The notes under the pieces: generated by a model | Seen by the model: only the letters and a program-made list of their open reading frames with translations | Told to the model about the DNA's origin: nothing | Databases searched by the model: none | Made by a program: the position numbers and the translations under genes | Shown: piece by piece, positions 24,010-35,361 of the stretch | Layout of the letters: every line of letters begins with the position of its first letter | Numbering within the stretch: the first letter of the stretch is position 1 | DNA from: Daucus carota subsp. sativus | Taxonomy: Eukaryota > Streptophyta > Magnoliopsida > Apiales > Apiaceae | Length of the DNA stretch: 64,000 nt | Direction: 5' to 3' | Assembly: GCF_001625215.2 (NCBI RefSeq) | Contig: NC_030385.2 | Span: forward strand, 28,793,598-28,857,597

Positions 24010-26205
24010 TGACAATGACATTTCTATTTTCTTTGGAATAACCTCCAATTTCTCTCTGTCCAGATATGGAACACGATCGTTGCTGACCAATTTGTTAATA
24101 AGGTTATGCAGCGACTGAGACCTCCATGTAGCAGCCGACATCCTAATAAACCTATCACAATCTCCCCTGAATCAAGTGCAGTAGCCCCTACTTTGAAACT
24201 CCAGCAAAACACACTTACAAAAATAATGTGATACTGAACCAAAGGCCCTTCACAAAAAGCACAAGCTGCCTGATTCTGAGCTTGCCACACCTGTAAACTA
24301 TCCTGAGTTAGGAGTCTCCCTCGGACAACCAGCCAAAGAGGCAAAGAGTAAAATAATGCTTATGAATGCTTTTAGGGAACAAAATCAAATTCTACTGAAC
24401 TGCTTTATTCCCACAAAATCGAAGGTTCTCCCACACCTAATGACCCGAAAACTTTTTTTTCCTTCCCTTCTTTCAGTATCCAAACCACTTCATCAGGCAC
24501 TTCTAAAATTCGAGGTGCACACCCTACAATAAAGGAATCCTTAACAGAATTTCAGCAGGCAAAATCCATCAATCATCAATCCCAAAATCCACAGGCCTGT
24601 CATACATACTATGCCCCACCTGCACAATATCACGATGAATACAAAAATTTGAAAGAGGCTGATTCAGCGCTCAAGTATCAAACCAAAAACTTATCTGCTG
24701 ATCATTGCCTAAATTCTGCCAGATAAATGGACCTCCTCACGAAGAGTCAAAAATACTTTTCCAGCTCCAAGAAGAATCCCACGCTTTTGTAATATCCCAA
24801 AAACTTCTGTCTTTAATACGGTACTCATGTACCTACTTAACTCACAACGAACATTTCTGAGAAACAATATTTCAAATATGACAAGTCATGAGAGCCTTAT
24901 TCTAATACCGAAGAGATTTCAAATTTCTGGAAAAAAAATCAAGTTAGCCATGACCGTGTCTAGCTTCTTAACACCACCAACACCATGCGGAGCTCCTGTC
25001 CAAGTAAACAGTATTCCCGAATAAACCACATCCTGCACCTCAATATAATTAAAACAATCTTTAAATTCTTGGATAGCTAGAAAATCACTTTCATTGCCCC
25101 CTTGACTTTTAGAATCACTAAGCATAGCAATAAAATCCCACATAAGGACCCAAAGAGAAGTAGAAGTTAACATACTATACACTCGAAGAGACTGCCACAA
25201 ACTTCGACGATCAACATGTTTATTAGCTGCATAAACAACGGAACAATGAATTGAGATTTTGCTTTCCAAAATAGTGATTACACAATGAATCACTTGGTCC
25301 GTAGACAAAATTTCCAACACATCAAACAATTCTGGATTCCGACCCAACATTATCCGACAGCCTTTTGAACAAAGATCCGAATTTGAGAGCCAATCTCACC
25401 GATGAAACATTCTGTTGAACACATTCTTTCTTCTTCCTCTGACAACATGAGTCTCAATCAGCTCACACAAACCGCTCGGTTATCCAACATTAAATCTTTA
25501 ACTTCTTTACATTTGGAGGGTTGATTAAACCCCCCTGACATTCCAAAAAGCTAATTTATCCATAAAACAAATTGAAGAAAACAACAAACTCATAACTCTA
25601 CAGCTAATCAGGCAGACCATCAACATCAGAATCCCAAGCAGAACACTTCCCTCATCCAACTGACAATTTATACCTTGCATCATAAATTTATCAGTGTCAG
25701 TGGGCTCAGACATATAATCCTTTTCAGAATTTATGTCACAATTAACAATATTCACTGTGTGACTATGACCCTGAACTTTCTCCCTTTCCCCAATTCACTG
25801 TTCCATCAATACCAGCTCAGCAGGGGACAATTTACTACCACTCACAATATATTCTTAATCCTTTCATTCAGAATATCTATAGCATATTTCATAGACTTTT
25901 CCTCCGGAATCTCCAAAACTGGAACATTCTGCTGAAGTTGCACTACTACAGGTTCAATTTTATCCTTCGGGCCCTACTCATTTTTACTGCTCTCCTGCTC
26001 ATTGCCTAAATCTAGCACATGAAACCGATTCTGAACATTCATCTGCCTATCTGATACTCCTGCACACCCCTGACTACCTCCTAAACTCCCCCAGAATTTA
26101 TTCCCACTACCAGCATTATTATACTTGTCATCAATAACCACACCTCTATTAGCAAGCTGAAAGTTACGTTTCATCACCGACCTAAATGAAAAATATGTAT
26201 AAAGT
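24010..26205 (-). mobile_element. Decayed LINE (non-LTR) retrotransposon, RT core missing
   Basis: Minus strand, 5' to 3'. An N-terminal spacer piece (about 26200-25980, ending NRFHVLDLGNEQ...) precedes the start of the endonuclease domain (MDKLAFWNVRGV near 25560). More endonuclease/exonuclease/phosphatase-type sequence follows (25350-24920, with FTWTGAP). Then come a post-RT region (about 24830-24420) and a zinc-binding C-terminal region (24344-24024, ending in WTERNWRLFQRK). Stops and frameshifts break every part. The reverse-transcriptase palm that should lie between endonuclease and C-terminus is absent, so it was lost by internal deletion. Confidence 0.75.
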
Positions 26206-26207
26206 GC

Positions 26208-26848
26208 CACTCTATTAGGGTTAAAAATGGGGCGGGTTCGGGGCGGGGATTTCATTTCCCAGCCCCGCCCCATATATATTTTTCTTGCCCCGTCACCGCC
26301 CCATTCCCCGCGGGGATTTGTTTTTAATCCCCATCCCCGCCCCACTGGGGATTTAATATAATTTTGCCCCGCCCCGCCCCGCTGCTATAATATTACACTT
26401 TAAATAATTACTTTAAAATTTAGTAATTTTTTCTTCAGAATTTAATAAAAATATACGAGACATGTATATTAAAAGCAAAAAATTAAATATAATAGAAATC
26501 AAAGACACATGTTATACATTGTAAAATTATAGTTTTGTGTATTATAAAATAATAATATTAAATATAATAAATATTTTATATTAAATATAATAAATATATT
26601 ATATTAAATATAATAAATATATTATATTAAATATAATTATTTATTTATATTAAATATATGCGGGGCGGGGCGGGGAATCCCCGCGGGGATTCAACAAATA
26701 CCATACTTGCCCCATATTTTGACGGGGCAGAAAATCATTCCCCGTCACTACCCCATTCCCCATATTAGCGGGGCGGATCTGCCCCATTCGGGACGGGTTA
26801 GGGCGGGTTCCCCATCTTCCCCACCCTATTTTTAACCCTACACTCTAT
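26208..26848. mobile_element. hAT-type non-autonomous element 2 (GGGGCGGG-rich), perfect 8-bp TSD
   Basis: The element is 26216-26840, with ends TAGGGTTAAAAATGGGG...TATTTTTAACCCTA, flanked by CACTCTAT at 26208-26215 and 26841-26848. The arms are runs of GGGGCGGG/CCCCGCCC. The core (26380-26660) is almost pure A/T and contains tandem 'ttaaatataataaatat' units. It abuts the 5' side of the LINE remnant. Confidence 0.88.
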
Positions 26849-26849
26849 T

Positions 26850-26995
26850 ATACTTAAAGTGCATTGATCGTTTAGTTCTGTATTTTATTTTTGTAATTTC
26901 ACATTTTAAAAATAAGTTATACAACTATATGGTCAATGCACCATAAATTGGGTATCCAAAGTCAATGGGCTCATCAAATTTAGGACAAAGGGAGA
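26850..26995. mobile_element. Decayed MITE-like sequence
   Basis: It shares the GGTCAATGCACC and CCAAAGTCAA phrases with the sequence at 11345-11400. The ends are unclear. Confidence 0.35.
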
Positions 26996-27258
26996 AAAAT
27001 TTAATGTTTCATAAATTAATCATGAAATCTTTTTCAAGCATCATAAAAATAAAAACAAATGAAACAAAAATATATATTATTAAAAAATAATAAAAGATAG
27101 TAAATCCAATGATAAATTATTATTACACGTATGTATAATACATTTATTATAAGAAAATAAAATAAAGTATAATCAAAGAAAGATCTTTCATTAGACACTA
27201 GAGGAATAATATAATATATAGAATCTAACTAAAAGAAATATAGACAAGCGTTAATATG

Positions 27259-27801
27259 ATACTAAATAGGGGTGGCAATTTCGGGTAATGGGTCAGGTTC
27301 ATGTCGGGTTGTCTTACCCGGTCCAGTTTTTGGGTCAACCCGAACCCGAAAAGGGTTAAAAATTTAAACCCGAACCCGACATGTTTAGTACCCATTCAAT
27401 CCGAAAATGACCCGTTTTGACCCAAAATTTTTTAATAAATAATTATTTCTATTATAATAATTATATTTATTTTAATATAATAAAAAATATATATATATAT
27501 ATATATATATATAATAATTTATTAAGATTATACGTGAATAAAAATATTTTAATAATATATAAATATATCATAAATGTATTTAACGTTGTAATATAAATAT
27601 ATAATTAACATAATAGATTATATATATAAATATTTCGGGTCGGTTTCGGGTACACTGGTCAACCTGAACCCGACCCGAGTTTTTCGGGTAAAAAATTACC
27701 TGACCCGAAATATGAAAACCCCGACCCTAATTCGTATTTTTTCGAGTCTGGTTCGTGTCGGGTTTCAGGTCGTGTCTGATTTTGCCACTCCTAATACTAA
27801 A
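27259..27801. mobile_element. hAT-type non-autonomous element 3 (CGGGTC-rich), perfect 8-bp TSD
   Basis: The element is 27267-27793, with ends TAGGGGTGGCAATTTCGGG...TTTTGCCACTCCTA, flanked by ATACTAAA at 27259-27266 and 27794-27801. The arms are reiterated CGGGTC/GACCCG phrases. The core holds a (TA)n microsatellite (about 27485-27514). Confidence 0.88.
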
Positions 27802-28632
27802 GTATCTCCATCATCATCCAACAATTCAAGAAATTACTTGTTGCTTTAAGAAATACACAAAAGTGTTATGAAATGTAAAGGTGTATAACGGTGAAGTAAA
27901 ATATATTTGCCATGTGAAGTAAAATAACGGTGCTCATATAATGTACCAGAAATCTGCTATGCAACAATGGATTTCCATGACCAGTGAAAGCATTCTTAAG
28001 AAAGATGAGAGTGCCAGCAAGTAGAGTGTGCAGCAAAAAAGCTTACGTTTTTTCTTTTATCACCATTGTTCAGGCACCACACAAGAGTCGGGCAAGCACT
28101 TGCTAACAAATTCACAGCTTGCATATCTGCAAACAGATTTGTGAGACTCTTTTGAAAGATCACTCGCACACGGACATCCCACTATACCAGGTCAAGCATT
28201 TTGCTGCGAAAAGTTGATAAAACTTTCAAACAATTCCATTTTCTATAAACATATATTAGGTACACCAACATAAAGAATGTGGTTTATGAAAGCTCTTTGA
28301 TGCTCTGTTGCAAGCAACAGACTAGCCTTGACATAATATCTCCATGTTCTCGCAAGTTGGAAGTAATTATATATAACATTTGATTGATGGAATAAAGTTG
28401 CATGCCATTCAGTATTTGATTCATTCATGCAAAAATTCCGCTTACAAGAAATTGACTTTACGTGCAAGGTCAGAGCCGAGTCCAATACATGCAAATCATC
28501 TACTATGATACAGATACCTGAGCATCACATCAGAAACCAATTCATCCTCCTCAACCAGGTGCATTTGCAGAGCTTTGTCAAAGACAATGATTATATTACA
28601 TGCATCTGAACTTAATCTACTAAAGTCAGATT
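27802..28632. other. Gap downstream of the PPR gene
   Basis: Probably includes the PPR 3'UTR. No further coding sequence recognised on either strand. Confidence 0.4.
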
Positions 28633-30159
28633 CTATGCTTTTAAAGGACGCTTATCTAAAGAGACTTGGACTGATGTACCAAAAGAAGCCATTTTTGCTG
28701 ATAAATTCTGAAGGGCATCGTGCTTATTAGTTAATTCCATAAGCACCTTGATCCTCCTGAATGAAGTGTTGCTTGGCTTCTGCCCCTTCTCTACCATTTG
28801 CAAAAAACACCTCTCTGCTTCCACTAGCTTCCCCCAATCGCAAAGCAAATCAAACAACACATCAGAAACCAAGGTGTAGGATCCGAAACCCTTTTCCACC
28901 ATGTCATCCCATAGCTCAAGAGCTAGCTCAACCTTCTCCTCCCTTTTAATCAACCTGATCAGAAACATACAAGATTGTGTGTTGGGCATACATCCAGTTC
29001 TCCTCATTCTATCATACAGATTCCAAGAAGATCTCAAATCAAAAGTCCAATATAAAGACCTTAAGATTACATTGTACGTAGTGGCATTCGGGTCCAAGCC
29101 TTTGCCCTCCATTTCATCCAACAATTTATAAGCTTCACCAAGCCTCTTTGCAATACAATAATTCCTAATTACAGCATTATAGGCAGCAACATCAGGATAA
29201 CATCCATACTCTTGCATTCCCTTCAAAAGATCTCTAGCTTTATCCGGCTGTCCAACTAACCCCAAACCCCCGATCAAACTGGTATATGATATCACATCCG
29301 GTGCAATATCCTCCTCTCTCATTTTATCTACCACCTTAAACGCCTTTTCAACTTCTCTACCCTTACAAAAAACATCAATCAAGCAATTATACGAAACAAC
29401 ATCCGGCTTTACCCCCAACCCTTGCATCTCTCCAAAAAAACTCTCCGCTTCCTCCGGTGACTTCCACCCTGACAACAATATATTAAAAGTCTGCAAATCC
29501 GGCTTAAACTCGTGTTTCAACGAATGATACACATTCCTCGCGTCGATCATACTCTTTTCTTGACACAAAGTCCTCAACAAGCCATTATAACACTCTGTCC
29601 CAAACACAGGAACAATCCTCCTAAACTTCTTAAACATTTCAACCGTAAACTTAACTGAACAAATTTTCGCAACCCGGCCCAAAACAACCATAACCGTCCT
29701 CGGTGTAATCAAAGACTGATCTTTTTTCTTAATCTCCCCCAAAACCTCCCAAATTTCCCTAAACCTCCTATTTCTACCCAAGATATACAACATAGTATCA
29801 ACTGAATACGAAGTATGAAAAAACCCTCTTCGCTGCGCAGTTAAATTGAAAAAATCCAATGTAATTCTTGGGTTTGAGTGACTAAACCTAGCCTTTTTTA
29901 GCACACTATCAATTAAGTCATTTGACAGAAATATTTGGGTTGATTTAAGTGATTTTTTCATGTCATTCGTATTGGTTGAGGTGCATATGATGTTATATAC
30001 AGTTTGTATATCATTGTAATTTACAGTGGACTGATTTGAATGGAGTGAGCAAGAGTGAAGTAGGAAATTACTAGTCGCGAGAGAGATTGAAATGGGATTG
30101 ACATAAACATACCTCGTTGAAGATTGGAGAGAGAGGAGCTTCTGTGGGTTTATCACCAT
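28633..30159 (-). CDS. P-class pentatricopeptide repeat (PPR) protein, probably mitochondrial
   Basis: Intronless, 508 aa. The N-terminal 60 or so residues are rich in S, N, Q and hydroxylated residues with few acids, which fits an organelle presequence. From about residue 85 on there are helical repeats. About nine P-type PPR motifs (near 35 residues each) can be read, with typical joints such as VVSYNCLIDVFCKGREVEKA, VISYTSLIGGLGLVGQPDKA and VAAYNAVIRNYCIAKRLGEA, most ending in PD or PN. No E, DYW or SMR domain follows, so it is unlikely to be a canonical editing factor. PPR proteins bind organelle RNA for processing, stability or translation; the RNA target is not predictable here. The last motif is followed by a short tail ending SLDKRPLKA. 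Confidence 0.9.
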   Translation of the reverse strand: MVINPQKLLSLQSSTRYVYVNPISISLATSNFLLHSCSLHSNQSTVNYNDIQTVYNIICTSTNTNDMKKSLKSTQIFLSNDLIDSVLKKARFSHSNPRITLDFFNLTAQRRGFFHTSYSVDTMLYILGRNRRFREIWEVLGEIKKKDQSLITPRTVMVVLGRVAKICSVKFTVEMFKKFRRIVPVFGTECYNGLLRTLCQEKSMIDARNVYHSLKHEFKPDLQTFNILLSGWKSPEEAESFFGEMQGLGVKPDVVSYNCLIDVFCKGREVEKAFKVVDKMREEDIAPDVISYTSLIGGLGLVGQPDKARDLLKGMQEYGCYPDVAAYNAVIRNYCIAKRLGEAYKLLDEMEGKGLDPNATTYNVILRSLYWTFDLRSSWNLYDRMRRTGCMPNTQSCMFLIRLIKREEKVELALELWDDMVEKGFGSYTLVSDVLFDLLCDWGKLVEAERCFLQMVEKGQKPSNTSFRRIKVLMELTNKHDALQNLSAKMASFGTSVQVSLDKRPLKA

Positions 30160-30291
30160 TTTCTCGATTAGGGTTTTTGATTTCAGGGGTTTAACGAAGC
30201 TATCAGTAATTATTACTCCTCGGTCAGTCAGTCAGCTAGTTTATCTTGTGGTGCGGGCCGGGCAAGGCAACTCCTGAAAATGTAGTTTTAG

Positions 30292-30511
30292 ACTCCATTG
30301 TCCCTCTTATTTCTTTACCGTACACTGCTCGACACATATTTTAATGTGCATACAGAAATTTGATATTTATATTTTCGTATAATAATATAAATATCAAATT
30401 TTTATTTAGAAAAAAAATTCAAAATAATTTATCGAACTGCGTTTCACGAGAGCATTAGAATGCGTGCCGAGCTCCCGTCACCCGATGTAAACAAATGAGA
30501 GGAGGGAGAGA
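30292..30511. mobile_element. MITE upstream of the PPR gene
   Basis: The left end, TCCCTCTTATTTCTTTAC, pairs with the reverse complement of the right end, CTCCCTCCTCTCATTTGTTTAC. The centre is AT-rich. It lies about 130 bp upstream of the PPR ATG and so may be in its promoter. Confidence 0.55.
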
Positions 30512-30844
30512 GTAGTGATTACTTGTAACTGTTTTTATATAAATAAAACATTTAATATTCTAAATAAAAAGAAAAAAGAAAATTTAAAAATAAATTACAG
30601 AACTATATTTGATATATACCTTAAAACGTGTGTCAAATAATATTAAAAATTGTAAAAAAAATGAGAGTGATAGATGAAATAACTTTTTTATGACAATAAA
30701 TCTGATTTTTTCCATGTCCAATTTAGGCTTCTCACAAGTCACACCTGACAAAAAAAAAAGAGTTAGGCTTCTCACCGGAGCGGGATAAACAGATTAATAT
30801 GAAGCACAAAATATTGACAGAGATTAATTATATATTCTGTTAAA

Positions 30845-31649
30845 ATATGAAATAAGGTTAATTATCAAATGGATCACTTATTCTAACCCAATGTATTATC
30901 CGCATCACTGCGAAAATTTTGGTCTCACTTAAATCACTCAACACACTAATGGTTGCATTCCGTTAAATCAAATTAAAAAAACTAACGGGAGCAGCTGAGG
31001 CCTGAGGTGAAAAAGTAACGGCTATTTCTGTATATTCCACTTCATTTCATTGCCCCGTAAACATCACTTCATTCCCCAGTAAACATAAGCGTGTGTAGTG
31101 TGTTCGGGGTTTTAGACCTGCACATGAACTAAAAGCTTAATACTACCTTCGAGCTTATTAATGTAAAATCTTTTGTCACATTTTTTATATTTGACACTCC
31201 TCCTTGGTTGCTGTGATGGTTGATCACCTTGCTCAGAATCCTCATTATCTTCTAAATCCTCTTCATCTTCAAAAATATCATCTTCTTTTTGTCAGACAGG
31301 ACTTGAAAGAATGCCCCTTATAGACTAATAATTGGTGGTCATCTGACATAACCTGGAACAAGGTTATACCTCAGGAATTCGTTATACATGACTTGTAGGA
31401 ATTTCTTTTAGTTTATTTTTAGTTTATTTGTTAAGTTTAAACTTATTTTATTCCTGCAATTCACGTAAGCACCATGTCACCTGAACTTAACGGAAAGAGT
31501 TAATTTTAACGTCTTTTTTAATTTGATTTAACACCATGCAACCGTTAGTCTGTTGAGTGGTTTAGGTGAGACCAAAAATTTCGCAATGATGCCGATGATA
31601 CATTGGGTTGGAATAAGTGATCCATTTGATAATTAACCCATATGAAATA
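30845..31649. mobile_element. Mutator-like TIR element with 10-bp TSD and a coding remnant
   Basis: The element is 30855-31639, flanked by ATATGAAATA (30845-30854 and 31640-31649). The ends are (A)GGTTAATTATCAAATGGATC and its reverse complement; inverted similarity runs over 120 bp and includes 'caatgtatta' and 'tggtctcacttaa' phrases. On the minus strand the centre (about 31300-31120) reads an acidic stretch, DDIFEDEEDLEDNEDSEQGD, then RRSVKYKKCDKRF. This looks like a piece of a MULE-type protein or a captured gene fragment. Confidence 0.82.
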
Positions 31650-31884
31650 TACTATATACTCTCACGGGCATTCCATATTTCATCCTGGCTAATATATATT
31701 GTATTAAATATTTATATTAATTATTAAGAAATGTTAATAGAATATATTTTGAGAGTTAGTTAGTTAATTTTTAATCATATATTGAAAGTTGAAACTCTGG
31801 AGTAAAGAGTTCCCATCAACATCCCATCTTGATTTTGATTCTGGGAAGAAATAAACATCCCATCTTGTTATTTGCTAATATTAC

Positions 31885-32157
31885 TTGCTATGTCCAATTT
31901 AATTTTATACGTTTTCTTGTCCAATTTAATTTCATACGTTTTTTTTAGCTGTTCAACACGTATTTTAATGTTCTTATAAAATATATTTTCGTAACTTTTT
32001 TTAAGATTTTTTTTTTTGTATAAAAGTTTAACTTCTAAAATTTAATTCAGAAAAAAAATTTAAAATAAAATGCACAACCATACTATTCAGGAGCATTAAG
32101 GTCGTGCCGCGTCCCTCTTTCCCAATGTATATTATCCAGGGGACATAGGGAGTATTA
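31885..32157. mobile_element. MITE
   Basis: The left end GCTATGTCCAATTTAATTTTATA pairs loosely with the reverse complement of the right end (ACTCCCTATGTCCCCTGG). The left terminal phrase is itself duplicated (TTGTCCAATTTAATTTCATA at about 31917). Confidence 0.5.
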
Positions 32158-32668
32158 TTTTGAAGATGAAATTCGGCTGAAAATGCTAAACTGATATTTA
32201 TATAAATTTTGATGAAAAAATATAAGCTAAATAGATTATCGTCAAATATTATATAAAATCAAATGGTATAGTTGGAATTAAAAAAGATCAAATATAAACC
32301 GTTAAAATCAATAAAAAGCTGATAGTCGCTTCCTAAACTCTTTGATTATTAAATATAATATTATATTAAATAAATAATTTATCTAAAATTTTAGAATGAC
32401 AGAAGAAAGTTTCAATTAGATATTATAAAACATGTAATCTATTTTAATAATAAAATTAATTTTTTAGTCCCGTATTGTAATGATAACTAAATCTATTTTA
32501 ATTTTAACTCCGTACTCCTCGAGTTATTTATGAACCCCGAATACGATGTGATGCAGTGATGCTCTGGGTCTGGGCGCCCCTTGCCCACACTAGTGGCACT
32601 CCTTCCAGGTCAAAAATAGAGAAAAAAGAAATGAAAAGAATAAAGTAAAAACAAGTCATCGAATCGAA

Positions 32669-32677
32669 TTATAAAAA
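32669..32677 (+). promoter_or_regulatory. TATA box of the calmodulin-like gene
   Basis: TTATAAAAA lies about 160 bp before the ATG at 32833, so the transcript would have a leader of roughly 130 nt. Confidence 0.5.
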
Positions 32678-32832
32678 CAGTCTACAATCACGCGTTTTGT
32701 GGGATCGAAGAAAGCAACAAATAACGCGTTTAAGCTCATTAAATCTCTTTTTATTCTTTAATCCTACTGAACACACTTCTTCTTTGCTTCAAAGCCAGTG
32801 CTGCCTAAGAAGCAAGAAGAAGAAAAATAAGT

Positions 32833-33504
32833 ATGTTGATTTCATACATTTTTCTTCTTCTCCTCTTCGTCATCGGCCTTTTCGCCACGTATTTTATCAA
32901 ATTCACGCCGAAAAATAAACCCACCGAGCAAAACGAAATATCCGATGTACAAAATACGGCGGTGATTCACAAGAGTGTCGCACCTACTACCAACGGCACG
33001 ATCAACAAAAACAATCTCCAGTTCAAAGCGGAGCTGAAGAGCGTGTTCGCCACGTTTGACAAGAACAGCGACGGATATATAACAAGTGATGAGCTCAAGT
33101 CCTCGTTGAAGAACATCGGGATCACGATGAGCGACAAAGACGTGAAAGAAATGGTGGAGAAAGTCGACGCCAATGGAGATAATCTGATCGACATCGACGA
33201 GTTCTGCACGTTATTCGAGTCGATCATGAGTTCGAGTCATGTCGAAGATGACGCCGAAAAAGTCGGAGATGGAGGAGGGTATCTGAGAGAAGCGTTTAAT
33301 GTGTTCGATGAAGACGGGGATGGTGTAATAACGGTGGAGGAGCTGGGGATGGTGTTGTCGTCGCTGGGGTTTAAGGAAGGGAAGCTGTTGGAGAGCTGTA
33401 AGGAGATGATTAGGAAAGTTGATGTGGATGGAGATGGGAAGATCAATTTTGATGAGTTTAAGATGATGATGAAAGCTGGGACTAAGTTTCTTCCAGTTTC
33501 GTGA
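32833..33504 (+). CDS. Calmodulin-like protein with N-terminal membrane anchor and four EF-hands
   Basis: Intronless, 223 aa. Residues 1-24 are a hydrophobic segment (ISYIFLLLLFVIGLFATYF) followed by basic KFTPKNK, which fits an uncleaved signal anchor. A polar spacer leads to four canonical EF-hand loops at 76-87 (DKNSDGYITSDE), 112-123 (DANGDNLIDIDE), 159-170 (DEDGDGVITVEE) and 197-208 (DVDGDGKINFDE). All loops keep acidic residues 1, 3 or 5 and the Glu at position 12, so four Ca2+ sites are likely. The architecture matches Arabidopsis CML4/CML5, which are anchored to endomembrane vesicles with the EF-hands cytosolic. The start is the only Met before the hydrophobic segment, so the anchor is not an artefact of start choice. 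Intronless CDS is usual for these CMLs. Confidence 0.9.
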   Translation: MLISYIFLLLLFVIGLFATYFIKFTPKNKPTEQNEISDVQNTAVIHKSVAPTTNGTINKNNLQFKAELKSVFATFDKNSDGYITSDELKSSLKNIGITMSDKDVKEMVEKVDANGDNLIDIDEFCTLFESIMSSSHVEDDAEKVGDGGGYLREAFNVFDEDGDGVITVEELGMVLSSLGFKEGKLLESCKEMIRKVDVDGDGKINFDEFKMMMKAGTKFLPVS

Positions 33505-33805
33505 GATCTGATCTGAGGTTGGTTTGGTTTTTTTTTTTTAATGTTGTAGCGGTTTGTTTGCTTGTTGTCTAGATCTAGATTTGTACAGATAACTGAGGGG
33601 TTGCTTAGTGGTTCCACTAGTTTGCTGGCTAATCTCTCTTTTCTGCATCTAATGACTTGTTAATTCTAGTTTTTCAGGATTTTGTTCATAGTAATATTGA
33701 TCTAAATTCGACGCATTTTGTTGTCGTCCGGAAATTATAATCCCTCCGCACGTAGGAACACGGAAAACTGGGTAAAGAAGGGTAGATTGATACGGTAATT
33801 TGGTT

Positions 33806-34125
33806 AGAGCATCTACAAGAGCCTCCTTGTTGGCTCCTAAATATAATATAAAAAATGTGGCTCTTAGCAATTTAGAACAAAGTTAAGAGTGTAAACTCCA
33901 ACAATACTCTCTACATCTCTTCTCTATTTAATATTTTATTCATATATTGGGCTCCACTACAACAAAAGAGAGTGAAAGATGGAGATGAATTGGAAGGAAA
34001 GATTTTTTTATTGTAAAAAAATAAGTTAGGAGTCATGTGGTGGCTCTTAACTTTGAGGAGAGAGGAGAGAGAAACAAGAGGCTCTTAAGATTTAAGAGCC
34101 ACACATTGTCGACCTCTTGTGTCAG
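33806..34125. mobile_element. MITE downstream of the CML gene
   Basis: The left end (GAGCATCTACAAGAGCC, then TTGGCTCCTAAAT) resembles the reverse complement of the right end (GACACAAGAGGTCG, then GTGGCTCTTAAAT). AT-rich core, no coding content. Confidence 0.5.
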
Positions 34126-34159
34126 ACTTTCAGCAATGAAAACAAACAATGGTTTTGAT

Positions 34160-34390
34160 TATCTCCGTCCCAAAATACATGTCGCTTTGACTTTTTGCAC
34201 GTAATTTGATGTGCAAATAAAACATACTTCTATACATTATTTTTCAAATTTTCTTTTTCTGAATAAAAATATGAATGTTATTCAGAAAAAGAAAATTTGA
34301 AAAATAATGTATAGAAGTATATTTTATTTGCACCTCAAATTACGTGAAAAAAAATCAAAGTGACATATATTATTGGACGGAGGGAGTACA
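34160..34390. mobile_element. Near-perfect foldback MITE, about 230 bp
   Basis: The left arm from CTCCGTCCCAAAATACATGT pairs with the right arm ending GGACGGAGGGAGTA. The inner arms, about 34230-34262 and 34284-34320, are an essentially perfect inverted repeat (CTTCTATACATTATTTTTCA and its reverse complement). A transcript would fold into one long hairpin. Confidence 0.85.
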
Positions 34391-35361
34391 AATTTTTTTT
34401 TTCTGTCGTGGACGGGGATATGAATATAGGAAGAACGTGAAAAATGAACAACGACAATAATACTGTTTTGGTCAATGGCCGTGCTTGAATGGGTACAAGT
34501 ACAACCACAACCAAACATCTCGGGGGTCCAGGCAGTTGTAGCAACTACATCACTTTTTCCACCGAATCAAACTAATTTGTTAAGATCCTATCCTGCTTAA
34601 AGCAGGATGGAATATATGCACGTAGGAGCATATAATTAAGCGTTATTCTCATATTATAAAAATACAGGTAAATAATTGCATTATAGATCATTTTTTTTTC
34701 TGAATACGCAAGACTTATATATATCTAAGAAATTAGCTTTATTTTAATAGATTTTGATAGGGGATACTAGTCCTTAAAGGAAAATAGAAACAATGAAAAG
34801 AAATACAATTGGTATCCAAAGGAGCTTAAATTTTTGGATCCAGAGCAGCATATTTTACAGATTCATGACACCCCGTCGAATTTTCAATCTACATACCTGG
34901 CTCATTTAGCTAACAATCCCAAGTTATTCCGGTTAGTTAATCCTCGCTCAAATGATCAAGTGCAGAAAGTCTCCAGCTAGCTTACAAGCAGAGTTTTTGG
35001 AAACACATCACGTCATAAATGAAGTTGCAAAAGGCTGTTACAGTGTTGCGAGACCTTAAATTTTGTGCGATATTGTCAATCATGTCACGTTCAACTATCT
35101 CAACAAGGCAGACAAGAGAAGAAGCCTCGTGTGCTTTATTCTCATATTACAAAGTTTTCTTGGAATTCCATAAGCAGCCGGGCACAATGTTGAGAATCGA
35201 TTCATCTAAAACTTTAAATGGATCTTATCCTATATTTCAACAAAAACAATTCGCAACCTTTGCAAAATTTTCATGAACTCTGCTCCCAACTTTACTGAGG
35301 TTACTGCAGCGACTGACATAGTATCAAACTCGTCATCAGGTCATGTTAATGTACTTAGGTT

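Noticed and set aside
25974..26345. 123-codon minus-strand frame starting in GC-rich sequence
   Set aside because: Its first half is the reiterated arm of hAT element 2; only the last part belongs to the LINE spacer.
32967..33617. Antisense open frames over the calmodulin-like gene
   Set aside because: They arise from the codon pattern of the EF-hand frame and have no domain.
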